In this document: piece by piece, positions 48,291 through 60,960 of the stretch
Layout: every line of letters starts with the position of its first letter
How positions within the stretch are numbered: position 1 is the stretch's first letter
The notes under the pieces: model-generated
The model's input: the letters and a program-made list of their open reading frames with translations, nothing else
Database searches by the model: none
What the model was told of the DNA's origin: nothing
Program-made: the position numbers and the translations under genes
Source of the DNA: Inia geoffrensis
Taxonomy: Eukaryota; Chordata; Mammalia; Artiodactyla; Iniidae
Direction of reading: 5' to 3'
Length of the DNA: 64,000 bases
NCBI GenBank assembly: GCA_036417435.1
Contig: CM070900.1
Location: forward strand, 34,821,496-34,885,495

Positions 48291-49669
48291 CAAGCTTATG
48301 AAACATCTATGACTACTCCAGAGAACATTCAACTCTTTCAGTGATGTTTTTAAGGACGTGTATCTTGTTATATTCTAATTATTGGGAAAGCACTTTATGA
48401 TATAGGATATGAACACAGACTGAAGACACTATTGGATGATTCAGAGCCATAGATTTCCCACACATTGTGAGAATCTCCTATGTGGGTAGAGAAGATTTCT
48501 TTCTTGGGAAACTAAACATTTAACTTCTCAGATATACAAATATTCACTTTTGTGAAATTTTAGAGGTCTTTCATCAGTTTATATTTTGAATTTTACCATA
48601 AAAATAGAAAATGTCCTCATGTGCGTACCTGCTAAGTCCTAGGTACTTGAATCTAAGTTGTGTGGCTGAAAAGAAAGTGATACGGAAATCAGGTGTGGTT
48701 CTGTGTGTCCTGTCTTTTGAATTTTGATTTACTTATGCTCTTTTCCCACATTTTATTCTGTCACCTTCCTCTTCAGAGCATCAGAAAGGTGAGACTTTAT
48801 GGAAAAATTAAGAAATATTTAGAATCTAAAGAGACAATGATGAGATGATTAGAAGTTGCTGCATTAGAACTTAGATGTATAAGTTAGCTGAGAACTTAGA
48901 CCTATTATATCCCAAAATGGCTTAAGAGTAGTGGCATTGTTTTCTTCTTCTTAAGTTTTGTTCATTTTTCACCAGCATGCAGCATTTTGGAGAGGTGTCA
49001 GAGCTGGACATGATGCCAAGACCTGCTAGTCAAAATACAGACCCAGTTAAGGCGAGGTGTCATCTCTTAAAGCTATTTACTATTGCAGAAAAATCACGGG
49101 ATGTTGAAAGTGCAGAAACAGACGTCAGGTTGTAAATAGGCCAGTACTGCATTAAAAATTCCATGCTAGATTCCTTTCTTAGCCTACTGCTAACACACGT
49201 GGACTTGTCCAGACACAGTTTTACTTGTTGAAAAATTAACACTTTTATGATTAACAACCATAGTGACTTTAATCTTTCAAAGAAAAATTTTGTGATGTAT
49301 GCTATTTTTTAAAGTATGGTTATTTGATTTGAAGCAACAGATGGGAAATTCCATCCCTGATGTCTAAATAAAAGAAGATGTTTATGGCATATTGCCCGCT
49401 GTATACAGGTCTAGAGGGTTAGGCTCTTTCGATTAGATTCCGCTCTGAAAGAATGGTTGATTGATTATTTAAGTGAAACCTCAAGATTGATTAACGAACA
49501 TGTTTCTGCCTCATTATCCTTTGTGGCCTGCGAACTCTGGTAATTGTAGCTTTCTTTTATTATAGCAAATCTTCCTTTGAAGAATGGTAGGCACCAGACC
49601 ATTTAGAGTGTCATTGACTCATTTGTACTGAAAGGAAAAATGGCCCATGTCGATGTGGTGCTCCTGGTA
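48291..49669 (+). other. GABRB2 intron 3, nothing recognised
   Basis: No repeat or exon candidate recognised in about 1.4 kb. Confidence 0.5.
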
Positions 49670-50040
49670 AATGACAAAGATAGAAAGACCTGAATACTAG
49701 TTCTGCTTCTGCTGTTCAGTCAACCTGAGGGAATTGACAGCCCCATGGGGCTTGGTTTCTCTTTTTTAATATATATATATTTATTTATTTATTTGGCTGC
49801 ACCTGGTCTTAGTGGTGGCACGCGGGATCTTTAGTTCTGTCATGTGAACTCTTAGTTGAGGCATGTGGGATCTAGTTCCCTGACCAGGGATCAAACCTGG
49901 GCCCCCTGCCTTGAGAGCATGGAGTTTTAGCCACTGGACCACCAGGGAAGTCCTGGGGCTTGATCTCTTCACCGGCTAAAAGGGAATAATAGTCCCCATT
50001 TACGTATTTTAGGTGAGCGCCAGAATTAATAAAATGATGC
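49670..50040 (+). repeat. MIR SINE split by a younger SINE
   Basis: 'actagttctgcttctgctgt' before, and 'ctaaaagggaataatagtcc' after the SINE at 49762-49953 are the two parts of one sense MIR. Confidence 0.6.
49762..49953 (-). mobile_element. CHR-1/Bov-tA-like SINE, antisense
   Basis: T/A-rich start, then 'tttggctgcacctggtctta', 'catgtgggatctagttccct', 'ccactggaccaccagggaag'. It is an older tRNA-derived SINE than the CHR-2-type copies. Imperfect target duplication TGGGGCTTG... at 49746-49761 and 49954-49969. Confidence 0.9.
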
Positions 50041-50069
50041 AAGTGAAAGTACTGGTGTCCCATGAACAT

Positions 50070-50215
50070 AGCTTATATAGAAGACTGAATATCAGCCTGT
50101 CACTAAGGAGACCCAGTGTCCATTCCAGCCGCTGCCCTAAGTGTACTTGGGTCAGTGATTTACATTACGTGGTCTCAGTTTCCATATGTTTGAAATGAGA
50201 GGGACATGCCAAATT
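50070..50215 (+). repeat. MIR SINE
   Basis: 'ccattccagccgctgcccta', 'gtgtacttgggtcagtgatt', 'ctcagtttccatatgtttga', 'aatgagagggacatgcc'. Confidence 0.6.
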
Positions 50216-50839
50216 GACTTCTAACTCAAAGTTGCATGTGTTTCTGCTTTGGTTTATTATAATAGCTCTGTTGGGTACAAAGAAGTTCCAGGAAACTTGG
50301 AAATCCAGCATAAACGTTAGAAAAATGCAGAATTCCTAAATGGCATGCAGTTCTGAGTTCTTAGGAGGGTGACGATGGTATCTTACTCACCCATGTGACT
50401 CAGGTGACTGTTGATCCAGTGGAAGATCTTTGGAAGAACACGATCTCAATTAGAATGTTCCTGAGCAGAAAGCTTGGCTTTAGAATGAAACATTTTTAGA
50501 TGTCTTGGTTAAATTGGCAGGACTCTTTTTGTTAAGATTCTTTGATGAAAATGCATTTTAAGATCCGAAATTGGCTCTGAGGATTATGGACTGAAATAGC
50601 TTTCTCTTCATTTAAAGCAGATTCTTCTCCATCTTGGAACAACACATTTGCCAACCGAAGAGTGAAGCAATATTTCACTTTTGAGGAAAGCGTTCTAGTA
50701 AACATATACACAAATTACCTTTTTATGGAATGGCAAATGGTGAAAAGTGCTGCCTTTTTTTTTTTTTTAACAGATGTTTTCTTGCATCACCAGCTGCACA
50801 GTTTAAAATTCAATTCGACACAAATACTTATTTAGCAGC
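50216..50839 (+). other. GABRB2 intron 3, nothing recognised
   Basis: A T-run at about 50755-50768; otherwise unassigned. Confidence 0.45.
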
Positions 50840-52600
50840 TACAATGATCCAGCTATGTGTTAGGCCATAGGGACAGAGCAGCGAACAAGAATGACTTGTC
50901 CCCTGACCTCATGAAACTTAATATCTTGGTGTTTACTATTGTTAATTCTACTGCAGGCTCCTATCATACTTACGTTTAACATAAGCATTTTCTCTAAAAA
51001 TTTTTATGAGTAGCCACTTGAGGACCTAGTTGTCTGTATCTCCCATGCGTTCCTTTGTCACTTGTTGACCTCACCATTCATTTGTTATTTGATATTTCAG
51101 ATTGCCTGATATGTTACATATTTATTGTCTTCCTAAATGATTTGTATAAAATACATGTAGCCAAGGTTATAGTATCTCTCTCCATGTGGTTTTGCTCTGT
51201 ATACAACGGTTGGTTGGAAGTTTGACTACATAGTATCATATATGTGCAGAGACAGAGCATGGACTTGTAGGCCTCAAATTCAAGACACTTTTTAAATTAC
51301 TATTTAAATCAATGAATGTGGGAAGAATCATAATGTAGGACCACTGAGTTCTTTGAAAGCAGAAATACACAGGGCATATTTGAAATACAGAATTCTGAGG
51401 TATTACGTAGAAATTACTAGGTGAAGATGGGGGTTAGAGGTCTGTAGATAAATGTTTTAAGCAGAAAGAGTGGCATATAGGAGAAAAAACAGGAAAAATA
51501 AATGGGATTAGGAACTTGCAAGTAGCTTTAAATGGCTGGATTTGGGAGGGGGAGTGAAGAAGTGATAAGATTTGGTATTGAGATCATAAGTGGTGATCAA
51601 ATTATATAGACCATTTTTGTAGCTTGCAGAAGAGTTTACATTTTGTTCCAAAGGCTGTAGGGACCCATGAAAAGATGTCAGTAGGAGAATCGCTTGAACA
51701 GATTCACACCTGAGGAAGATGCTTTTGAAGTATGAGGGGTGCAGCAAGACCAAAGGTTGGGAGATAAGGTGAAAATCCACTGCAGAAATACAGAAAAAAT
51801 TGATGAACAGAGACGGGGATGTAAAGGAGAAGATACAAAATCAGGGCTTTTACGAGGCAGAAGTGGCAGGACTTGGCGAATCCTAAGTTTCTGATGGTTT
51901 CATTTATTGATATGAGGAACACCAAAAGGGCAGCCAGTTTGGGGGTGGGCTGGGGATTGAGGTGTGTGGGAAGACTGTTCATTTTGGGAAACGCTGACTT
52001 TTCTCCACACATGGAATCTCCAAATGGAGATTGCGAAATACAGGTCTGGAGCTTAGTAAGAAGTCATGACTAGAGAGCTGAACTTGGACATTGTCAGCAT
52101 ATAAGTGGTACTTAAAACGGTGTGAATGGATACAATTAAAAAGGGAAAGTGAAAGGACGGCAAAAAATGGGGATCTGGTGAGCCCTGTAATTTAAGTGGT
52201 GGCATGCTGAAAAGGAGCCCACACAGATTAGTAAGTAGCTAAGCAGCAGTCAGATGGTAGGAGAACCCACAGATACTAATGTCTTCAAAGCTGAGGCACA
52301 AGAGAGTTTAAAAAGGAAGGAAATGGTCAGCTGCATTAGGTGCCACAACGATCCATTGAAATAAGTTCTGAGCACGTTGGTAAATGTAGCGAGAGGAGTC
52401 TTAGTGGTTGAAGACTACACCTTTGAAAAGTGTGGATCTGAAGCAAAGTCGGGAGAGGGCAACTGCTAAAAAGAAGTCATATATCATTTGGAGAAGTACC
52501 CCTAGAAGGGAGTGGGTTGCAGATACGAAGCAGGAGCTGGGGTGGGTGACGGGATGTGGAGCAAGGGGAGGGGGTTGTGAAGACTCACCGACCCAGGCTT
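50840..52600 (+). repeat. Unassigned ancient repeat, longest copy
   Basis: 50840-50950 carries the family start ('gctatgtgttaggccatagg', 'cccctgacctcatgaaactt'), and about 51340-52600 the late part ('ccaaatggagattgcgaaat', 'acattgtcagcatataagtg', 'ttaggtgccacaacgatcca'). The order matches a dispersed mammalian repeat I recognise but cannot name. 50960-51340 may be unrelated sequence. No coding content. Confidence 0.5.
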
Positions 52601-52764
52601 CATTCTCAATAAATAACGCATGAAGCTCTCCTACCCAATTTTAGCAAAAAGCTGTCATTTTCTCGCCTTCTTTTCCTTCTCCTGCTTCCCCTTCTCTTCC
52701 CCCTCTACGCCCCCTCTGTGCAATGCCCAACATTTTCCACCATCACAGCACTAATATAAGAAAA

Positions 52765-52990
52765 TAATCACAGTTATTGCTCATTGGGCCCTTAACTTGT
52801 GCAGGTATCCTCTTGATGTGTGTTATCTCATCCAGTCCTCCTATAAAAGCAGTGGTATGGCTAGTGTCCACCTTTTTATAAGAGAGGAGCCTGAGGCCCA
52901 GAGAGGTTAAGTGACTTATTCAAGGTCGCCCAGCTAGCAAATGATTGACTTTACATCCCTCAATCTTAGCCCTCTGGTTATACTGCACTT
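52765..52990 (-). repeat. MIR SINE, full length
   Basis: 'gaggagcctgaggcccagag', 'aggttaagtgacttattcaa', 'ggtcgcccagctagcaaatg': one of the best preserved MIRs in the window. Confidence 0.88.
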
Positions 52991-53205
52991 TTAGATGTAG
53001 TGAGGCATCGTTTAAAAAAAATTATTCTCATTCCTTATGGACCTGTTTTGTTGTAGTTGTTTGTTTTTATTTATTTTATTATTTATTTTTTTGGAAACAG
53101 TGGGTAGATCAGATAAACTAATCCTATACGTTACTGTTACTCCTCAATCTCTCCCCCTTGAAAAAAATCTTAATTTCATTAAAATGACTTTTTCAAATAG
53201 GTACT

Positions 53206-53682
53206 TTATTCAGTGTGTATTAAATATAAGACATGGCTTCTGTCCTTGAGAAATTTATACTTTATATTACATCTATTACCAGGTAATAAAGGAAGATTTA
53301 TATAAGATCTTGAAAAGTCAAGGATGTTGCTTGTGTCATGATTTCTTTCATTATGAATGGGTGCTGTTAACTTGTCTAATAATTTTCCTATTGCTCCAAC
53401 AGAGTCTGTCATATAACCATTGAGGGCAATAGCTGTCACAAAATGTTGGATGATGAAATTCAAGAACTGTGTCAGTGGTTTTAAGCTTTGGGTGGACACT
53501 ATGTGAAAAGACCCTTTACCTTTTTTTGTTTTATTATCAATTGAATTTTTTCCATTGAAAACACATTTTTGTGATATCTGATAAATTACTCCTGTGAATA
53601 ATCTCTTAAAAGTGGTTGAGTGTTTTTCTTCTCTTCCCGGATCTTTACTCCCTTTGCCCCACACAGTATAAATGAGGTTCAT
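53206..53682 (-). other. Intronic 158-codon open frame, unassigned
   Basis: The longest open frame in intron 3 on the antisense strand. I see no known domain, signal peptide or membrane segment, and the composition (N/S/K-rich) fits AT-rich non-coding DNA. The part near 53206-53280 resembles the start of the unassigned repeat ('acatggcttctgtccttgag'). Chance open frame is the most likely reading; a decayed processed pseudogene is possible. Confidence 0.2.
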
Positions 53683-53699
53683 TATAAAGATTACATCTC

Positions 53700-54104
53700 A
53701 AGAAGATTTATTCATCAATTTTTAAACAATTATTGCACATGATATAGGCAGTTTATAAAATCATTTTCTCTGGGTTAACTCTTAGGGCAGGTCCTTTGCT
53801 GTTGCTTTGTAGGACCCTAAACAATGCCCTTGCTTGATTGTGACATGAAATAAAAATCTGACTGTGAGCTTACCCTGCAAGAGAAGGAAGGGGAGGGAAA
53901 TACCCCAAGTTTCATATTTTAGAAGCACCTCAAAGCATGCTTTAGTGTGATCCCTCCCACCTCCTTTTTAAATGGTCTTGAGAATTTCTATAAAAATGTA
54001 AATCAGAGAAAGTCCTTTTCTTAACACTGTGACAGGGGTACTGACTAATTTCAGGGTGGGGCACTGGCTTGTTTTGAAATCATTCATTCTGTAACATTTA
54101 TTTG
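53700..54104 (+). other. GABRB2 intron 3, nothing recognised
   Basis: No repeat or exon candidate recognised. Confidence 0.4.
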
Positions 54105-54310
54105 TGATCAGTGCTCTTGGCGTCGTGACCAGATAATTCTTTGTTGTGAGGGAGCTGTCATGTGCATTGTAAGATGTTTAACAGCATGTCTGGCTTCTAC
54201 GTACTAGATGCCAGAGGTACCCTCGCAGTTATGAAAACCGAAAATGTCTCCAGATATTGCCAGATGTGTCCTGGAGGATAAACTTGTCCTCAGCTCAGAA
54301 CCCCCAGTGT
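54105..54310 (-). repeat. MER20-like hAT-Charlie element, antisense
   Basis: 'taattctttgttgtgaggga', 'gctgtcatgtgcattgtaag', 'atgtttaacagcatgtctgg', 'aaaatgtctccagatattgc', 'cagatgtgtcctggagg' match, in reverse, the non-autonomous hAT element I recall as MER20. Nearly full length. Confidence 0.7.
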
Positions 54311-55901
54311 AGAATATGGTGCTGTGCTTTTGTCTCCAAACAAGTTGAGAAAGGAAGAGATTTTCTCATTGAGTAATGGCTTTCATACTTAATCATTATT
54401 TTCATTTCTGTTTCATGGTACATTATGACAAAGCCAATTTTAAAAGATCAACAAACATCAAAGGCAAAAATTATCCATATCCCCGTCACTTCATTAAAAC
54501 TGTTTTAATTTACCTATAATACCTTCTACTTCTTGTCTATTTGCTTATTCATACTTTACACATTACACTTAGTTATTTATAGAGAGAATTTTATAGTCTG
54601 TGTTTTCACTTAACAGACCATGAGTATTTTTGCAGTTTTATGCTTTCTCTAAAAAAAGAAAAAAATGCACACCTTTATTACTACCAGTGTAAACTGATGT
54701 GTATTCTTCTATGGCTTTTTGGTGATCTTACAAACATATGAATATATTGACATTTTCTTTTTTATTGTATATTTTTTCAAAAAATTTTTAAAATACATTT
54801 TATAGATTATTAGTCATAATTCTAGCTATAGGTTATTTGAAAATATATAATTTACTTTTACTTATAAACTATTAACCACTACATAAAAATCATATATAAC
54901 ATAGAGAACTGGATTTAAATAGCATAAATGGAAACTTTTAAATTTTATCTATCAATTTGATTCTCATTTACATAGCTACTCTTTCCTCTATTTTTAGCCT
55001 GATATTACTCAGCTTTTCCAAAATTATTTTACATTTTTAGATGACACAAAAATACTTTGAAACACACAGTTAAAAGAGGAATGAGAAAGTAGATTGTTAT
55101 GAGTTTTTAAAAGATACAAGATTTACATATTCCGTCCAGATATGCATTTTATTTGCAAAATATGTATTTTATTAAACAAGGAGAAAAATGGGTCTATATT
55201 ATTCTGTCCCTATTTATATGGAAAAATGTAGCCATGTCTTTAACCCATTGTCTCTTGCCTAGTGCTCATTTTGCTAAACATTCTATTGGCATTTTTATTG
55301 CCAAGTCTTACTTTCCCTGCTCTATAATTTGGCACGTACTGCCCACTTACCTGCCAAGAGGTCTTAACTTAGAAGTAATTGCTTGGGCAATTAAAGATGA
55401 AATAACTTTTCTCCTAACCCAATAGCCAGAATTAAAATAATGAAGCTTTTAAGGTGAATCTACATGTATCTTAGAAAAGTGATACATGAATAAGCCATGG
55501 CTAAATATTAGAGATATTGAGGTGTGCGAATGTATGGAAATTGTCTGCATCCCAGTGCCTAGCACAATGCCTGACAATTAGTAGATACTCAACAAATATG
55601 TGGTGAAAGGAGTTGTTGGAGGGGGTAGTTGAAAGACTGCAGTATATCAGGCTAACAGGAAGTATTTATATAATGCTCCTTAACTAGCACCATGCCAGTT
55701 AGGCTATTTTGTGGAAGGATATGAAATGGTTCTTACACTAGACCTAAGGCTCACTCTAGAGTCAAGAAAGAGTGATCTTCATTGCCTGAAGAGGGAGGTG
55801 AGGGTTGATGGAGAGTAGAGTGTTTCAGATCGGTGGGAGAGGAGAGCAGTATATCCCTGTGGTGGAGGAATCAAAATAAACGGTTGAGATCCAGGTTTTT
55901 A
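54311..55901 (+). other. GABRB2 intron 3, AT-rich
   Basis: AT-rich sequence, parts of which (about 54560-54760) have old-L1-like antisense words. An L2-like tail is at about 55545-55605 ('cagtgcctagcacaatgcct'). No exon. Confidence 0.4.
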
Positions 55902-56074
55902 CAGTGGTTCTCAGGCTTTACTGTGCAATGGAATCACCTGAGTCTTGTGTTAATATTTGTATTTTCAGGGCACATGCCCAGAGTCTAATTCAGGTGGTCT
56001 AGGATGGAGTTCAGGAATTCGCATGTTTAAAATCTCTCTATGTGACTGACGTAGGTACTGTCTGAGGGCCACTG
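55902..56074 (+). repeat. MER5A hAT-Charlie element
   Basis: Starts CAGTGGTTCTCAGGCTTTAC, continues 'caatggaatcacctgagtct' and ends GGGCCACTG, giving the terminal inverted repeat. Nearly complete non-autonomous element. Confidence 0.85.
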
Positions 56075-56344
56075 TTTTAGGAGCACTAGTTTTATAGTGA
56101 AGGTGGAAGCTAATACAATCACTAATAAAGGAATTTGACAACAGAGCTGGTCTCTAGTTATCATATGAATTTTTGCAATGAGAAAGCTCCAAGTGGTCAG
56201 AGTCTGTGGGATTTGTAGAAGACTTGGTGGAAGAGGGAGAGCTGGACTGAGCAAGAAGGATCCGTGCAATACGAATGGATAGAAAATAAGGAGAACTGTC
56301 CTATGGGAGTCAGTGGGCATGGAGACAGTATGAAGAAAGGCATT

Positions 56345-56530
56345 ACATGTTAGCAATAATAATATTGCAAAAATAAACACTTAGAGCGCACATAACTATC
56401 CCACTTAATGTTCACAAAAATCTCATGAGCTAGATAATAATATTACTATCTTCTTTTATAAGTGTAGAAACAAGGACTAGAGGGATTGTATAATTTCTAC
56501 AATTACAGAGCTAATATATGTGGGCAGGAA
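56345..56530 (-). repeat. MIR SINE
   Basis: 'acaaaaatctcatgagctag', 'ttataagtgtagaaacaagg', 'caattacagagctaatatat'. Confidence 0.55.
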
Positions 56531-58994
56531 CGGTAGGGTGCATATGTAGGGTATACCTATGTATGGTGAAGCTTAATTGCATAAGACCTTGGCACCTGTG
56601 CAGAGGAGACACTGAAATTTCTGGGGTGGATGCTAGGAATGATGAGTCTTAAGCACCTTCACAAAGAATAAAAGTAAGGGTCACTTACTAAGGGTAAGAA
56701 TGAGAGAGTAGAAAAGCATTTTCCAGATCTGATTTTTATTTTTATAAAATGCCCCTTTGAACCTCCATACTAGTTTTTTTGTCACAAATGATGAAAAGAA
56801 TCATAGTTCTGTATTTTAAAAGGTCAAACAAAGTTTGAGAAATGGGGGGAGGGATGAGCACCTAGTACAGGGTTTGATGCTATGAATAAATTAATAATAG
56901 CTGCCTCAGTTATTTAGTTTTAAGAGGTCTGGATAATATCAGAAATACTGGTATTTTAACATACGTTTTAGGATAATATGATTTGACTGTTTCTTCCTGT
57001 TTAAAAAGATAGCTATTTGATTGGTGGTTAGTACTAGTAGTATTACACACTTATATGTAGGGAAAATGCCATTAAAATAGCTTCCTACAAATTATTTATG
57101 GCTGCTTAATTGTATTTCTTGAAGTATATGCTTAAATTTGAAGGTCTCAGTGATTAAGCATCTTGAGGGTGCTCTTCTGCAGGTCAGTAATTTAGTGCCT
57201 AATTGGTGCAAGACCATCGAATCAAAATTTTTTTAAAAAGTTTATCTACTGGCTTTTACATGTCTCTCTTTTAACTAAATAATCTCTAAAAGTCACCTTT
57301 TATTCTGCCACTTTTTAAAAATTTTAGATAGAAATGATGCTGTTATCATGAAAATTGAACCTCAGACTACTTGACTTGCTTAATAAATGAATGTCTATTT
57401 ATCTATGTACCAATTTGTAATGTCCATTATAAAACATACCGAAAATAGAGATTTAAAGAGGATTTGATAAAAATATATAAAGTTACAATATTTTAATCTC
57501 ATACTCACCTTGATACTGGCTTAGAGTTTTTTATTTCCCGTGAAAATAAGAATATAGCAAATAGTGATGGAAAATTACAGGCTGTTCTGTCCTGCATATT
57601 AGTCTGTTAATGGGAACTTTTGGATAGTAGGGCTTATAATATAGATAATTGAAAGGTGACTGCTATTTTCTATGGATACAGCCCCATTTATTCCTACCTT
57701 GGAACTTCCAAAGCATCAACATAGAAAAAATAATGTTTTAGGGAGTGTGCTGCTCATCCCTTCCAGGAGGGAGTATTTGTTTTAAAATAATCGTTGAATC
57801 TTCCTGCTTCCTAGGACTACACGTTAACTGGATTGACCAAAAAATTATATAATCAGACAGCTGGCTTTTAAACAAATATACAAAGATCATCTTTAAAATT
57901 TGTTCATTTTAGTGAGGGTATTGACATTTTATTGACTATAAATCTTTCAAGAAACGTTTTAAATATTAATCTTAAATGATTTATAGGCCATTTAAAAGAC
58001 TATCACAAAGTAAGAAGCAGAAATGTTAAAGAGTTTTAAATGTGAGTGAGTAGGTGCCAGTTATTAGGTTGTAAAATCAAATCACCATTCCGTGTTTTCA
58101 CTGTTATTGAAGACACAGTGCTCCAAAAAATGAAATTTAAGTAACTTTTCTCTTTGCTTTCCTTGACCTACAGACAAAGAAAGACTTATTTTGTAAATAC
58201 ATATTTCTGAATTTTTTTTTCTTTTTTTTTTTTTTGCCAAATGAACGTTTGAGTTAATAGACTGAAGATCTTTGGAAATGTTCTCTGATCAGTCAGTTGT
58301 GTAAACCATTCCTCTTTCAAGCACTGCTAATCCAGTACTCTGTTGGACACTGGTCGGGCTGATATGCTAGGCTGTGTAAATTTGCATCTGGCTTATGTGT
58401 TGTAAGAATGCTCATTACTTGAATCCCATTAGTATGCCTGTGTGGCAAACCATTTTTCTAACAGAATTCATTAGAGAATGATACCTTTGTCATTCTAAGA
58501 GTCATAATATTTTAAGCACTTGCCAGATTTACAGTTGAAAGATCTATGGAATTACAGACCACATGAAAAACAAAGAGCTTATTTCCTTCGGAGTTTTTGG
58601 ATGATTTCTTTTAGACTTTAGGTTTTGGAGGCCAATTTTCTATTTAATGAGCCAGTTTTGAGAACCACATTTTAAAATGGTTTTATCTTTTTATTTTACT
58701 AACTGAATGTAATCATCATCACCAGGTAGATCACTTAGGTAGAAATTTGTCGTAATGGAATTTTCTTTACTTAGGATGCTTTAGTCAAAGTGGCAAATGT
58801 TATAAATGGGTTCTGGTTGTAAAATTCCCATCTTTGGACATAATACCTCTTAAGCGTTTATGCTCTCATTTTAAAAATTAGCCACAATTCTGGAGCTCTG
58901 GTTTTCCTGCTTTGCTGTTGTTTTGGTGCATAGCACAATCATGGCAAGAATAAAATCTGATTAAATTAAATGCTACTTGTGCTGTTGGGCATTA
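56531..58994 (+). other. GABRB2 intron 3, nothing recognised
   Basis: AT-rich, with a T-rich run at about 58211-58236. No exon or repeat recognised; the sequence looks single-copy. Confidence 0.4.
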
Positions 58995-59055
58995 AAGAGA
59001 GAGAGAACGAGAAAGAGAGACCCAGAGAGGGAGATGGAGGGAGAGATAGACAAAT
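58995..59055 (+). repeat. Purine (GA)n-like low-complexity tract
   Basis: AGAGAGAGAGAACGAGAAAG continued by GAGA/GGGA units. Confidence 0.9.
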
Positions 59056-59404
59056 GTGGTTCCTGGCCTTGAGGAATTTGTAATTGTTTTCAATAGTTGA
59101 GAAGTAACAGGAGGCCTTTTTTAAATAAAGTTGTCTGGGTTTTGTTTTTTGTTAGCATAAATGAGTATCATATAAAATATGCAACAAGGATTTGCCATAT
59201 AAGAATGTGTATATAATCAGGGACTGTCCTTTTGAATTTACATGATATGGAATCAAAGGCATCAAAGTGCATGTGGATTCTCTTTGTTCTTTTAAGCATT
59301 TGATAGTTTGCAAACAAATACTATTAAAAAGTGTCAATGAAAAACAGGATTTGAAAAAATTGCATTATACCTTTTAACTGGGATATATATTTTTTATGAC
59401 TAAT
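59056..59404 (+). other. GABRB2 intron 3, nothing recognised
   Basis: 'gtggttcctggccttgagga' resembles the start of the unassigned repeat; the rest is unassigned. Confidence 0.35.
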
Positions 59405-59650
59405 AACACTACTAAGAATCACCACCATTTATTGAGATAATTTTATGAAATGAAGTTTAATTTTTCAATGACTTCACGTTTAATTTTCAAAAACCTCTAT
59501 GAAATAAGAAGTGTTATTACAGTTTACAGATGGCTAAACTGAGGGTTAGAAGATGTGTGTGAGTTAGAACCAAGACAATACAGCTTTCCTTTATTTTACA
59601 GCTAGAAAGTGCTGAAACTGGAGTTAGAGCCCAGTTTGTCTCCTATCCTA
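59405..59650 (-). repeat. MIR SINE
   Basis: 'aatcaccaccatttattgag', 'aaaaacctctatgaaataag', 'tacagatggctaaactgagg', 'acagctagaaagtgctgaaa'. Confidence 0.7.
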
Positions 59651-60779
59651 TTTATTTTGGGTTTTTCTCAAGTTAAAGGAAGGGGAAGTTTAAAAAATTG
59701 AATGGACCCGCCTCCATTATAATCTCCCAGAACGATTAATAGTCCACATTCCAGTTCCCCAGATAAATTTTGGGAAACTTATAAAAATCAAACAAATAGA
59801 ACATGAAGGATAAAATCTGTAATATGCAAAAATAGTCTAAGTCATTTGGAAATAAATTAAAATAGTAATTATCACTGTTTAGATATCATTAGGGTTGGTG
59901 GGTAAATTGAAAATTATGATTTACTTTTTTCTTGGTCATTTTAAATCATCTTTCATCACTAGGGAATGATTTCAATTCTGGCTCAAAACAAAAATCTGCT
60001 CTGAAAAAATGTATCTGGTAATCCTGAGAATTAATAACAAAATTAGATTTGACTAAATTTAAGAGAGACTTTTTTAGAAACAAGAAAATATCAGCCTTTC
60101 ATATCTTACTTGTTATTTTAATGAAGTGGAACGTATCTCAGAATATTCAGTAAAATGACGATTGGTATTTGTGTGAAATAATAATTGTGATGCATTTCAA
60201 GGTCAATTCAAAAGACTTCAGTTTAAATATATTTGTGTTCCTCAAGGTTGGGAAAAATATGTGGCTTAAACAAAATGTTTTTAATCTCTTTCCTTTTTTT
60301 CTACTTTCTCAAATGTCCAACTGGGTTGATAAAAATTATGAATAAAATTAAGCCAGATATATCATGTATATCTAAAAACACTGTGTATATATACATATAT
60401 GAATATGACTATATGAACATATATAATTTTAAAATAATTACTAAGTTCTATATTTCTTTTGAAAGCAAGCAGTCCTTGGACTAAAATATGCTATTGCATT
60501 TTTTTAGAGATTATTTCTGTGGTTACTGTGGAAAGGTATTTATATCAAAAGCAGGGACTGGGAAGTTCTGAATTTGTCCTGAATTTGTCACTGATGATAA
60601 AACTTTGTAAACATTTCTTAAATTCTAGTTCAGAGTTACTGTATTTGAAAATGAAAGGAATTAAATGAAAGAGATAAGGTTACTTCCAGCTATGTGTTAT
60701 GTTTGCTTTGTAAAACAGGTAAGTTTGTTGGTCACATACTTTTCTTAAGAGTCTGCAATTTTTAAATCTGAATTACTTT
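59651..60779 (+). other. GABRB2 intron 3, nothing recognised
   Basis: AT-rich with a TATA-rich stretch at about 60380-60425; no exon candidate. Confidence 0.4.
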
Positions 60780-60960
60780 TATTACTTATTTCTCTCCATT
60801 ATAGAAAAATCAGTAATAAACTGTAGTGAAAAGTGAAGATCTCTATTAATATCACTCAGAAATAAATACTGTTAGCAAAAGGATCGCTAAACCTCAAGAC
60901 TTCTTGGGAATTCACATGTGTGTACATGAAATAGAATCAGATAGTATATACATTATGTTT

